The notes beneath the pieces were generated by a model, which saw nothing but the letters and a program-made list of their open reading frames with translations, did not search any database and was not told the origin of the DNA. This document shows, piece by piece, positions 1 to 9,400 of a DNA stretch of 21,098 nucleotides. The stretch is taken from assembly GCA_029054485.1 (NCBI GenBank), contig JAIDFD010000248.1, positions 1 through 21,098 on the forward strand. Reading direction: 5' to 3'. This DNA is from Clostridia bacterium. GTDB lineage: Bacteria; Bacillota; Clostridia; Christensenellales; Borkfalkiaceae. Both the position numbers and the translations under genes were made by a program. Position 1 is the stretch's first letter. Each line of letters opens with the position of its first letter.

Positions 1-326
1 TGCACGAGTTGCATAAGAGAGAGCGAAGTTACGCTCTTTCCGCAACCGCTTTCGCCTACAACGCCAACGGTCGAGCCCGCGGGCACCGAAAAGGTTACGC
101 CGTTGACCGCTTTGACGGTACCTGCGTCCGAAAAGAAATAGGTATGCAAATCCTCTATTTCAACTATGTTGTTCCCGTCCTTCATTTCGGTGGTGTAATC
201 TTCCACTTTTACTTTGCGCTTTTTGCGCTTTTCGTAGTAGCGGATTGCCTTAGAATTTTCCTTGGCTATCCGGCGCGATTCCGCACGGGAAATGTAATGC
301 TTTTTGTTTTCCTTTTTAATTGCCAT
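1..326 (-). CDS. oppD: Oligopeptide ABC transporter ATP-binding protein, OppD-like (3' part missing)
   Basis: This is the N-terminal 108 residues of an ATPase that would power peptide import through OppB and OppC on the cytoplasmic face; the rest lies beyond position 1. The Walker A motif GESGCGKS is at residues 91-98, preceded by the family signature [12 protein letters not shown] and [15 protein letters not shown]. The ATG at 326-324 lies 4 bases after the oppC stop codon and has AAGAGG inside the end of oppC as ribosome binding site. Oddly, the ATPase core begins only near residue 52: the first 51 residues are a very basic extension (RKKR-type clusters at about 33-40) not typical of OppD. 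A start at Met48 is possible but has no ribosome binding site. The family is certain; peptide as substrate is inferred from the neighbours. An oppF gene would be expected next. Confidence 0.93.
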   Translation of the reverse strand, partial: MAIKKENKKHYISRAESRRIAKENSKAIRYYEKRKKRKVKVEDYTTEMKDGNNIVEIEDLHTYFFSDAGTVKAVNGVTFSVPAGSTVGVVGESGCGKSVTSLSLMQLV

Positions 327-330
327 TGCT

Positions 331-1404
331 TTACCTCTTCATCTTGGGGTCAAACGCATCGCGCAAACCGTCGCCGACAAAGTTGAAGGCAAGAATTGCA
401 AGCGTAATGCAAATACCCGATCCCAGCCAGAGGTTAGGATAAAAGTTTCTGTAAGTAGCGTTCGATGCCATATTGATAAGGTTGCCCCAGGTAGCCGTAC
501 CGAGAGGTGCGCCTATGCCGAGATAACCCAAAGTCGCCTCGTACAAAATTATGCTACCAAGTCCCAGCGTCATAAATACGATAAGCTGGGGAATTACGTT
601 GGGCAAAAGATGCTTGAATATCTTTTTCGCCGTTGAAAGTCCCGAACTCTTCGCCGCAAGCATAAACTCCTGCTCCCTTAAAGAGAGAATCTGTCCGCGC
701 ACAAGCCGCGCAACGCTCGTCCAGCCCAATAGAGTCAGCACTATCATCATATAATACAGCTTTGAAATATCCACTATTTTAAGCGATTCGAATATCGCGC
801 TCAAAATAAGTAATATCGGGAGCGTGGGAATACAGCTTAAAACGTCCACTATACGCATTATTAGCTGGTCCACCCATTTGCCGAAGTAACCGGCAAGTCC
901 GCCTAAAAGCACGCCCAAAAGGGTTTCGAGAATGACTACAACGAAGCCTATGGTCAGCGATACCTGACCGCCCTTCATAAGACGGGTAAACACGTCGTAA
1001 CCCGAATCGTCCGTGCCCATAATATGGTCTGAGGATATACCGCCTAAAATGTTGTAGGTCGTTTCGTCCAGCGTCACGTCGTAACAGTAATAAATTTCTC
1101 CGTCTACTTCATAGGGGATTGTTGTAACCGTAAAGTTTATATTTGATTTAACGTCCGCCTCGTTTGCGCCCCAGGGGGAAAACAAGGGACCTATAAACGA
1201 AAACAAAAACAACGCGATAAGTACTACCAGTCCTATAACCGAAAGCTTGGAGCGGAAAAACCTCTTCAAGACGGTCATGCCGGGGGATAAAACCTTTGCT
1301 CTTTCGGTCAGGTTTTCGCCATGGAGATTGTCATTGAAATTTTCTTTATCGGAAACGGTTTCCACGTCTGCCGCAGATTGTCCGTTTTTAACTTCTTCTT
1401 CCAT
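331..1404 (-). CDS. oppC: Oligopeptide ABC transporter permease, OppC/DppC family
   Basis: This is one of the two membrane subunits forming the peptide channel in the cytoplasmic membrane. About 40 soluble N-terminal residues precede the first membrane helix (about 53-75). An extracellular segment rich in acidic and Tyr residues (about 77-135) follows, then further helices at about 147-171, 186-203, 217-237, 268-290 and 328-348. The EAA loop that docks on the ATPase is seen at about 244-269 ([14 protein letters not shown]...KHLLPN), and the typical OppC motifs [13 protein letters not shown] and LGYLGIGAP are present. The length of 357 residues is slightly above the family's usual figure of about 300 because of the N-terminal extension and the extracellular loop. 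AAGGAGG lies 6-7 bases before the ATG, next to the oppB stop codon. Third transporter gene of the operon. Confidence 0.95.
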   Translation of the reverse strand: MEEEVKNGQSAADVETVSDKENFNDNLHGENLTERAKVLSPGMTVLKRFFRSKLSVIGLVVLIALFLFSFIGPLFSPWGANEADVKSNINFTVTTIPYEVDGEIYYCYDVTLDETTYNILGGISSDHIMGTDDSGYDVFTRLMKGGQVSLTIGFVVVILETLLGVLLGGLAGYFGKWVDQLIMRIVDVLSCIPTLPILLILSAIFESLKIVDISKLYYMMIVLTLLGWTSVARLVRGQILSLREQEFMLAAKSSGLSTAKKIFKHLLPNVIPQLIVFMTLGLGSIILYEATLGYLGIGAPLGTATWGNLINMASNATYRNFYPNLWLGSGICITLAILAFNFVGDGLRDAFDPKMKR

Positions 1405-1416
1405 TTCGTACCTCCT

Positions 1417-2412
1417 TTATTTCAGCTTGACTCTGGGGTCAACTACCGCGTACATTATGTCCGCAAGCAGAGTACCTATTACCGTAAGCACCGCAATGAA
1501 CATATTATAGCCCATTGCGAGGGGAATATCGCCAACTTTCAATGCGTTGTATGCCGCCTGACCGATACCGGGGATATCAAAGACCGTTTCGGTTATCATT
1601 GCGCCGCCGAACAGCATAGGCAGGGTCGAGGCAAGCACCGTTATAAGTGGAATAAGCGAGTTTCTGAAAACGTGCTTATACACTACCTTTCCTTCCGAAA
1701 GTCCCTTTGCACGCGCCGTTCTTATGTAATCGGCGTTGAGGACTTCCAGCGTGTTCGTTCTGGTGTATCTCATAAGCGAGCCAATATCCAGAATAACCAT
1801 TACGAGAATGGGCAGAACAAGGTGCCATATCATATCGCCGAATACTTCGATTCCCGTTGCCGTTGTCGGCAGGGACGACGAATTAAGACCGCCCGTTTCA
1901 AACCAGCCCAGATCCACGGCAAACCATTTAATGAAAATGTTGCCGAGGAAGAAGGACGGGAACGCCATTGCTACCATGCAGATGACCGTTACTGTGTAGT
2001 CGAATTTGCCGTACTGGTTTGTCGCGCACTTAATTCCGAGAGGTATTGCGATAAAGAGCTCTAAAATCAGGGATACAAGGGAAATCGAGAAGGATATGCC
2101 CATTCTTTCCTTGATAACTTCCGAAACTTCTCTCTCATACTGGAACGAAATACCCATATTCCCTTTGAGGAAATTGGTCAGCCAGCTCCAATAACCCTTT
2201 AAAATTCCGAGAAAGCTGTTATCGTTAAGCCCGTATATCGCAAGTATCCTGTCAAGGTCTTCCTGCGTCATACCGCCGTTTGCCATCTGCGTTGCAAACT
2301 TTCCTGTAAAGTAGTCCAGAGGCATCAGTCTGATAATGAAGTATAATATTACCGATACTCCGAACAAAATCAGAACGGCGAGCAGTAATCTTTTTAAAAT
2401 GTATTTTACCAT
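1417..2412 (-). CDS. oppB: Oligopeptide ABC transporter permease, OppB/DppB family
   Basis: Membrane subunit that pairs with OppC. The 331 residues match the usual family length. The N-terminus MVKYILKRLLLAVLILFGVS is the classic OppB first helix. Further hydrophobic segments lie at about 106-130, 140-163, 196-216, 255-275 and 300-325. The EAA loop is at about 226-255 (NADYIRTARAKGLSEGKVVYKHVFRNSLIP region), and the typical C-terminal pattern ITETVFDIPGIG...AVVDPRVKL is present. GGAGTAA serves as ribosome binding site 8 bases before the ATG. A small hairpin (2423-2435) overlaps the upstream edge of that site, 32 bases after oppA ends. It is cotranscribed with oppA and oppC by spacing. Confidence 0.95.
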   Translation of the reverse strand: MVKYILKRLLLAVLILFGVSVILYFIIRLMPLDYFTGKFATQMANGGMTQEDLDRILAIYGLNDNSFLGILKGYWSWLTNFLKGNMGISFQYEREVSEVIKERMGISFSISLVSLILELFIAIPLGIKCATNQYGKFDYTVTVICMVAMAFPSFFLGNIFIKWFAVDLGWFETGGLNSSSLPTTATGIEVFGDMIWHLVLPILVMVILDIGSLMRYTRTNTLEVLNADYIRTARAKGLSEGKVVYKHVFRNSLIPLITVLASTLPMLFGGAMITETVFDIPGIGQAAYNALKVGDIPLAMGYNMFIAVLTVIGTLLADIMYAVVDPRVKLK

Positions 2413-2422
2413 AAAAGTTACT

Positions 2423-2435
2423 CCGAATTATTCGG
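2423..2435 (-). promoter_or_regulatory. Small hairpin overlapping the oppB ribosome binding site
   Basis: In the mRNA, CCGAA and TTCGG pair around a 3-base loop in the short oppA-oppB gap, and the 3' arm runs into the GGAG of the oppB ribosome binding site. Seen directly. An effect on oppB translation or on mRNA decay between oppA and oppB is inference; a 5-bp stem is weak. Confidence 0.35.
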
Positions 2436-2444
2436 CTTTTTTAA

Positions 2445-5087
2445 TTAAACGTATTCGATTTCCCAAAGTTTATCAAACAAACCGATATTGTAGTTGGGTT
2501 TTACAACGAGCGACCTTGCATTGATTACGTTTTGGTTGTATACGCAGAGGTCGTGACGCTGGTAGGTAGGAAGCTCCACCGCAAGCTGCATAACAAGGTC
2601 AAGGCATTCAGAGTAAATAGGAATACGGTCGCTCCTTTCAAGATAACTTCTTCCTTCTTCAATCTTATCACTGAGTTCGTTTATTATGCCCTGTTCGTAT
2701 TCCCAGTTGTTGTCAGTGCCTTTGAGAATATTTTTATAGTTCCAGTTGTTTACCGAAGTTGCAGTACTGTCCTTGTGGTAAACCTGATACATATCGGGGT
2801 CGGTTGCCGACGTCCAAGCCGCCGCCCACACGTCGAGATCGCCCGTTGTAAGGCTCTTCAATGCGGTGGATGAGTTGGTTACGGTAATCTGGAAGCCCAG
2901 ATTGTTGAGTCTTTCAGCCGCTCTTGAGAACATAATATACGCGGGATGCTCTGTAGATTCGCCTGCAATGGTGAATGTAAGCTTAATGGTGCTGCCCTGT
3001 CTGGAGTTTGCCATACCGTCCATTTGAGTAGTCTTTCTGTACAATCCGTTTGAATAAACGTAGCCCGCTTCCGCCATAAGTTGCTTGATTTCAGCATCGT
3101 CCGAAGTGTTGTCGTATGAGTAAAATTCATCGGGATCGGGGTTAGGATATGCCCACGAGGTCTTTGACATAGGTCTGGTAATGGTCTCCGCAAGTCTCGA
3201 ACCGTAGAAATCGGAAACGGCAAGGCTTGTGTCTATCGACTTCATAATCGCCTGTCTTACCTTGTACTCGGGAACGGCTTTGGGGTTTATGCCGATATAG
3301 CCGTAACCGCCCGTCTGATAGTCGGTAGACGTGAGTGTGTCTCTGAGTTGAGAAATAAGGTTTTGGTTGTCCTTTGTTGCATTGGGTTTACCGAAGTCGA
3401 TTTCGCCCTTCTGCAACGCTTCCATAATCTTTGAATCGTTGTAAACCTGATAATTTACGAATTTGATTTTTGCATTCTGGATTTCGGGACCGACAGTTTC
3501 AAAATAATCGTTACGCTTGAAGTAACAGATACTCGTGTTTGCGTTGAAGGTTGCCTTTGTGGGGTTGTCGCCGCCCGTTCTTGTGGTAGCCTTGTACGCT
3601 CCCGCACCTACGGGAACGCCGTTCTTTTCGGTGTCGGATATTACTTCTTTGAAGAAGTCGCTGTTGCCGAATTCAACGCCGAATTCGTTTTTAGCGGGGT
3701 CGGCTGCCGCAACGTAGTCCTTGCCCTTGTAAGTGCCCGAATAGTAATAGAGCGGAGCAATGGGGAAAGCAAAGTTGAACTGAGCTTTGGGGTCAACGCC
3801 GTTGATAACTATTTGCAGTACTTCGTGACCGTCTGCGGTGTTATAAGTCGAAATACCTGAAATATGGTCGGGATAAAGTCCCGTGCTGTCCTTTATCACC
3901 TGGTAATAAGCCGTTCTAAGGTCGCCTAAAATTGCATCGTATAAGGTTGAAGCCGTAGCCCAGTACTGTACTACTTCGCCAATTCCTCTCTGGCTGGTAT
4001 AGTTTGATTCAACCAAAGTAAGACAAACATCTCTTTGAATAGCAAGCCTTGCGTCCTCTTCTGTTGCGCCGTCGTTTTCGGCAATATACTTGGCAATGGC
4101 TTCGGGCGTCATTGCATCGTTTATCTCTTTGACAAGGTGTTCGGCTCCTATTTCACCGTTTTGTACGGCGATGTCGTTAGAACCTATCGCTCCAAACTGC
4201 CAAGGGTCGAGGGTTGTATAGTAGGTTTCGCCCTCATCTGGATCGAACTTATTGTTGCCGTTTATATCGTTGTACATCGCCGATGTACCGCCTGTTGTGG
4301 CATTATTTCTTTCCTGAACCTGAACCAGTCCTTCCGCAAAGAGGAAAGCTTCCCATGCCGAGCTAAAGTTATATGATTTGTAGTTCTCTTCCCAACTTGC
4401 ATAAACCGAAGTCCAGTCTGACTCTATTTCTTCTCTGAACAGTGTTTTTGCGCGTTCAACGTCCGCGTCTATCTGGTCGGTGGAACCGATTTCACCCTCA
4501 GACCAGTATACAATGTCTTGTATTCTGCCGTCGACGTCGCCCGTCAACAGCGAGTCGATACTGAGCGAGCTGTCAGATGCATCGGGGTTCTGCGTGCGGT
4601 AAGCCGCCAAGCCCTGAATATTGGTTGAATAAATGGTCGTTGAGCCGGTGTAAGCGGGGTCGAGATAGACGTACAAATTAAACAGGACGTCTTTAATCGT
4701 AAGTTCGTGAATACCGTCGCTGAACATAATGCCCTTTTTGAGGGTAATTTCATACTTGGTGGTACCATCGCTGGAGCCAACGGTGGTTTCTACGCCTTGA
4801 GCATCATACATTGTCACCTTCATATCCTGAGCCGCGCAAACTTCGTTGTCACCGTAGACGATGTCTCCATCGCTATTAATAGTGAGCAAAGAAAGCTGGG
4901 TCATTGAAATCATTTCGCCATCGTTAGCCGAAGTGTAGGTGAAGGGGTTGAAGTTTCCGTCAAGCGCGCCTATCGCAAGTTTGAGCTGGCGGGTTTCGGG
5001 GTCAAGACTCTGCTTTCTACAACCCACAGCCGCGCACATTGTAAGTGCAAGTCCTGCGCAAAGAACTCCTTTAACAATTTTTTTCAT
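2445..5087 (-). CDS. oppA: Peptide-binding lipoprotein of the ABC importer (OppA/SBP family 5), unusually large
   Basis: Extracellular substrate-binding lipoprotein that hands peptides to OppBC. The signal peptide ends in the lipobox AAVGC, making Cys23 the lipidated residue. Family 5 hallmarks are seen: KLAIGALDGNFNPF near the mature N-terminus, EITLKKGIMFSDG at about 112-125, VGAGAYKA at about 493-500, FKRNDYF at about 523-529, KVRQAIMKSID at about 609-619, and a C-terminal domain ending near VKPNYNIGLFDKLW. At 880 residues it is far longer than the usual 500-600. The excess lies mainly at about residues 150-490 and is acidic and partly helical. It includes an EF-hand-like loop, D274 to E285 (DINGNNKFDPDE), with acidic or Asn ligands at positions 1, 3, 5, 9 and 12. 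AGGAGG lies 10 bases before the ATG, just after the stop codon of the upstream gene. The ligand is not determinable; peptide is the family default. Confidence 0.93.
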   Translation of the reverse strand: MKKIVKGVLCAGLALTMCAAVGCRKQSLDPETRQLKLAIGALDGNFNPFTYTSANDGEMISMTQLSLLTINSDGDIVYGDNEVCAAQDMKVTMYDAQGVETTVGSSDGTTKYEITLKKGIMFSDGIHELTIKDVLFNLYVYLDPAYTGSTTIYSTNIQGLAAYRTQNPDASDSSLSIDSLLTGDVDGRIQDIVYWSEGEIGSTDQIDADVERAKTLFREEIESDWTSVYASWEENYKSYNFSSAWEAFLFAEGLVQVQERNNATTGGTSAMYNDINGNNKFDPDEGETYYTTLDPWQFGAIGSNDIAVQNGEIGAEHLVKEINDAMTPEAIAKYIAENDGATEEDARLAIQRDVCLTLVESNYTSQRGIGEVVQYWATASTLYDAILGDLRTAYYQVIKDSTGLYPDHISGISTYNTADGHEVLQIVINGVDPKAQFNFAFPIAPLYYYSGTYKGKDYVAAADPAKNEFGVEFGNSDFFKEVISDTEKNGVPVGAGAYKATTRTGGDNPTKATFNANTSICYFKRNDYFETVGPEIQNAKIKFVNYQVYNDSKIMEALQKGEIDFGKPNATKDNQNLISQLRDTLTSTDYQTGGYGYIGINPKAVPEYKVRQAIMKSIDTSLAVSDFYGSRLAETITRPMSKTSWAYPNPDPDEFYSYDNTSDDAEIKQLMAEAGYVYSNGLYRKTTQMDGMANSRQGSTIKLTFTIAGESTEHPAYIMFSRAAERLNNLGFQITVTNSSTALKSLTTGDLDVWAAAWTSATDPDMYQVYHKDSTATSVNNWNYKNILKGTDNNWEYEQGIINELSDKIEEGRSYLERSDRIPIYSECLDLVMQLAVELPTYQRHDLCVYNQNVINARSLVVKPNYNIGLFDKLWEIEYV

Positions 5088-5104
5088 TTATATTAAGCCT
5101 CCTG

Positions 5105-6433
5105 TTAATTTTCCTTATTTTTTATATCTGTCTGTCCGTCTATTGACAAAGTTAAGTTTTTATAATCCAAACCATCGTAATTACCTTCGCCGAAAAGCCA
5201 GCCGTCCGTCTGATACCCGCCGTCTGTCTTAGGGATATTGTTGATTGACGCGGTTGAGGGCAGTGCGGATATTATAAGCGAAGAATTGTTGAAGGTTACG
5301 TTCTGTAAAACTGCGCCCTCTTCCATTCCGTGGCTGAAAAGATATACGTCCACTCTTGCGCCCGACCTCAACGAAACGGTCGCTTCAAAGTTTTCAAAGG
5401 TTATATCCTTGATTTGCGTATCTTTTGTGATATTACCGAATACCGAGTACGTTGTACCGTTTTGTATGTTGTTCGCCTGGAATTTCTGGTTTGAAATAGT
5501 GTGTCCGTTGCCCTCGATTATGCAGTTTATATTGCCGGCTTTCATCGTAAGGGCTGTGTTGGTTGAACAGTCTATATCCTGAGTAATGTAGTAATGGTTG
5601 CCTGTTGCCAGTTGCTGGTACATTGTGCGCACGTCCGAAGCCGTCCTTACCATGTCCCAGATACCGCTTATAAATTTGCAGTAAACCGCAACGTAGGGAT
5701 CAGGGTCGTTTTCATCGTAGACGTCGGGCTTTCTGACCGAGGTGCCTGTAAACGGCACATATTCGTTGTCCTCGTTTAAGACGTAGTATTCAAGCAAGGT
5801 TGCGTCGGTAACGGTCGCGGGTAAGTTTGAATAGCTTACTGAAAGCGAGCTTACCGTGCCGAAGTTTCTTTCGGTGATTACTTCGCCCTCTTTCACGGTG
5901 ACCTTTCTCTTGACCTCGATTGTTTCGCCGTTCTCTCCCTCTTCATCCTCTTCGACTTCTATCGTTATATCATCGGAGTCGTAAAGGAAATATTTGAGTT
6001 TGTAGTCGTGCGCCCACGTTGCACCGAGATAGAGATGCTCGCCCTTTTCAAGAATCAGAGGGAATTGAACTTCCCTGTCCGTAAGAACGGGGTTGCCGTT
6101 TGCCCTATCCTCTTCGGTTTCGAACACGGGGTTACCGTCCTCGTCGAGCTCAACGTAGTACCAGCTTTTGAACAGCCAGTCTGTCCTTGTAACCGACTGG
6201 TTAATTGCATCGAAGTCATCCACCGTAGGGGTGTCCGCGCTGTAATAGATATCTTTGACGACCTTGTTGTTATTGAATGTGCCGCCCGCAGCGTAATAGG
6301 TAATATACTGGTACTGCGCGTCTCCGAGAATTTCCTGCCACGTTTTGCCGCCGATTTTGCAGGCGGCAAAAAGTGAACAGACCGCAATTACAAGAAATAT
6401 TAAAATCACACTTACTTTGGTTTTAAGTTTCAT
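5105..6433 (-). CDS. Surface lipoprotein with InlB-type repeat and beta-helix-like C-terminus
   Basis: Function unknown. The signal peptide ends in LFAAC, giving lipidated Cys25. Residues about 43-140 resemble a Listeria-Bacteroides (InlB B) repeat: ITYYAAGGTFNNN...TRTDWLFKSWYY...LYLGATWAHDY. A charged Glu-rich stretch lies at 157-175. From about 265 the protein reads like a parallel beta-helix start: an ITQDIDC strand, then EGNGHTISN at 307-315, SVFGNI at about 330-335 and IKDITFENFEATV at 341-353, close to GLUG proteins. The same GNGHTISN motif occurs in the larger lipoprotein at 13941-18365. Its ATG directly abuts the TAA stop of the S8 protease gene (TAAATG), with GAGGAA as binding site inside that gene, so translation is probably coupled. 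By position it may hold, present or receive protease products, but that is inference. Confidence 0.88.
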   Translation of the reverse strand: MKLKTKVSVILIFLVIAVCSLFAACKIGGKTWQEILGDAQYQYITYYAAGGTFNNNKVVKDIYYSADTPTVDDFDAINQSVTRTDWLFKSWYYVELDEDGNPVFETEEDRANGNPVLTDREVQFPLILEKGEHLYLGATWAHDYKLKYFLYDSDDITIEVEEDEEGENGETIEVKRKVTVKEGEVITERNFGTVSSLSVSYSNLPATVTDATLLEYYVLNEDNEYVPFTGTSVRKPDVYDENDPDPYVAVYCKFISGIWDMVRTASDVRTMYQQLATGNHYYITQDIDCSTNTALTMKAGNINCIIEGNGHTISNQKFQANNIQNGTTYSVFGNITKDTQIKDITFENFEATVSLRSGARVDVYLFSHGMEEGAVLQNVTFNNSSLIISALPSTASINNIPKTDGGYQTDGWLFGEGNYDGLDYKNLTLSIDGQTDIKNKEN

Positions 6434-9400
6434 TTATTCCTCTTTGCTTTCGCTGTTTTTATTTTCCAAGTCCGAAATCCCGTTGTCTGTTACAACTTCG
6501 GCTTTTGCAGACTTTTTGAAAATTTTGCCGATAACGTCAATGTTGAATTTGAATTTGAGAACAAGTATTACCGCCGCCGCGATTAAGAGTAAGCCGAGAA
6601 TGCTTCCGCCAACCGCAAGACCGATTACAAGTCCGTTTGAACTTCCCGTGCCGTTTCCGCCGATTGTTCCCTCGCTTACCGAAATGGGAATCATCAGTCT
6701 GAGACCCGCATAGTCGCCCGTACCGATAACATACACATACCTGTTGAGGGCGGTAAGCTCGTTATCGTAGGTGGGGTCAAGGATAATCTTGCTCATATCC
6801 GCAAGCTCGGTTGAGTAGTCCTCGTAGTTGACTGTAATAACAAGTCCTTTGAGACTGAATTTTTCGCCTTCAACATATTCCGACCTGTGGGTACTGCTGT
6901 TTGCTACGGAAAGCGAAGTCGCTTTGACTACAATTCCGAAGTGAGCCTTTACACTCTTCAACGCGCTTTCAACGTCGAACAGCATCTGCTCGTTTTCTGC
7001 GCCGAAAAGCTCCTTCTGATAATCGCTTGCAAGTATATTATACAACTCGTGAGCGGAAATGACAAGCGCTGCAAAGTCACTTACCGTTGTTTTATTTTGC
7101 TCGTTGACTTCTAAAGTGTTCCAACTTGCGATTTCTGCGAGCGTAGGGAAGTTAGTAACTATATTTATCAGCTTACGGGTGTTGTCGTCCATAAGTTCGC
7201 CAAGGCTTACCCTTGTGCCGAAGTAATTGTGATAAAGGTAATTGTCATATCCCGAACCGTTTGAAGGATAGCTTATCTTCATGGGCGAAGCAGGCAGGAA
7301 CTCCGGGTTAATAATCGAGCTGACGTAGTACCAGCTTTCAATGCCGAAGTTGCGCGCAAACAAAGCGTAATGCGAGTATTCCGAGAAATCATTGCCGTTA
7401 AATTCGCCGACGTAATAGAACTCGGATAAGAGCACGGGAGCATTGATTGCCTCAAACTGGTAGTTGTTGATACCGCTTTCATAGAACGCAGCATCGCCGA
7501 TGGTTTTAACGCTGTAAGGAATTATTACCTTTTCAACCGCGCCGTCCGCAAGGTCTGCCATTGCAAAGGCTTTGACGGTAACAGTTCCTTCGATAATAGA
7601 ATAGGTCTTTGTTCCGTCCTCATCCAAATCGGCAATTTTTGCCGAGGGATAAGCCGTGAGTTCGAAGCTGTCCTCATTGCCTGAAACGGTATCGATTATG
7701 CGGTACAAAACGCCGTCCTCAACGAAGAACTTAGTAGCGCCGTTGCCCGTAAGCGTAAACCCGGTAAGATTTGCCGAATTTGCAAACGCGCCGTAGCCTA
7801 CGGTTTTAACTGTTGTGGGAAGAGTAACGGTTTTTTCAAGTCCGCCGTAGAAGGTGAAGTTGCCTATGCTTTCAACCGCGGGGATTGAAAGGCTTTCAAA
7901 TCCTACGAGATAGAACGCACCTTCACCTACAGTCTTAACGCTTGTAAGCGTGAGTTCGGTCAAGCCGGAACAGCCGTAGAACGCCAAATCGCCGATATAC
8001 ACAGCTTTACTGAGGTCAACGTCTTTCAGTGCGGTACAGCCGTAGAAAGCGCCTTCACCGATAACGGTTACGTTTTTCAGGTCAAACTCTTCAAGAGCGG
8101 TACAACCCATAAACGCGCCTTCGCCGATAGCTTCCGTCTCGTTGCCGAGGACGACTTTTACGAGATTTTCACAGCCCGCAAAGGTGTACTCGCCAACAGT
8201 GGTTGCGTTTTCGCCGAATGTTACTTCTTCAAGATTTTCACAGCCCGCAAAGGTGTACATACCGAGACCTGTTACAGAGGGCATTTTAGCCGTTGTCAGT
8301 CCGATACAATTCTGGAATACGCTGTTGCCCATTGTCTTTACGCCATCGGGCAAAGTCACCGTAGTAAGAGACCTACAGCCGAAGAACGCCGCATCTCCTA
8401 TCGAAACGAGGGCAGAGCCGTCTTCAAAAGTTACAGTACCGAGATTTGCGCAGTTCATAAACGCGCCGGTACCTATAGAAGTTATTTCCTTGTTGATGTT
8501 AACCGCTGAAATATTCGTGCCCGCAAACGCATAAGCAGAAATTCCGGTAACGGTTACGGGGATTGTTAAAGCGCTTAAGTTCGAGTTTGCAAACGCGCCC
8601 TCCCCTATCGAGGTTATACCCGAAAGATTAACCGTGCCGCTTGCAAAGGTACTGCCCGAGAACGCGTAAGGCGCGATAGCCGTTGTTCCCGATTTCAAGG
8701 CAAAACTTGAAGAAACCGACTTGGGAGCGACAAGCAAAGTTGTGCCGTTGTAGACTGCGCCGTCCGATACGGTGTAGCCCGAGCCGTCTGCCGCGGTATA
8801 GGTTACCGCTACGCCGTCGAACACTCTGTCACCGAAGCGGTTAAGTCCCGCAGGCACGGGGAAGGTTGTGAGATTTACACATCCTGCAAACGCCATATCG
8901 CCGATTTCGGTTACTTCGTTGCCGTTGTAATTAACGATTGTAAGATTTGTACATTTATTGAAAGCGTAAGAGCCGATTATATAGGTTTCGGAAACTATTT
9001 CACCGTTTTCGGCAACGCCGAAGTTTACGGTGGTAAGGCGTATACAGCCTTCAAACGCGCTTGTCGCAACGTTCTTTGCGTTGATAGTTACCGTTTCAAG
9101 TGAAGTACAGCCTTCGAACATTCTTTCACCGATAGCGGTGAAGTAACCGGTTTTGACTTCCGAAAGCGAAGTACAGCCGGCAAATACTTGAGTACCCGCA
9201 ACGTGCATACCTGTAAGATCAATGCTTTCAAGCGAAGTACAGCCGAAGAACGCCCTTGAATTCATAGTGCCGATGTTTTCCATCTTTACTACCTCTTCAA
9301 GCGAAGTACAGCCTTCGAAAGCCGACCTGTCAACCGTAATGGTTTTGCAGTTTGAAAGGTCTACCTTTTCAAGAGCGGTACAGCCAGAGAACGCGAAGCG

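Noticed and set aside
1321..2064. Long plus-strand open frame of 247 codons
   Set aside because: It lies fully opposite oppB and oppC, is Arg/His/Cys-rich and lacks any family signal; a shadow of real genes.
8142..8534. Plus-strand open frame with repeated SRFSQPAKVY
   Set aside because: The repeat is only the complement of the leucine-rich repeats in the protease gene.
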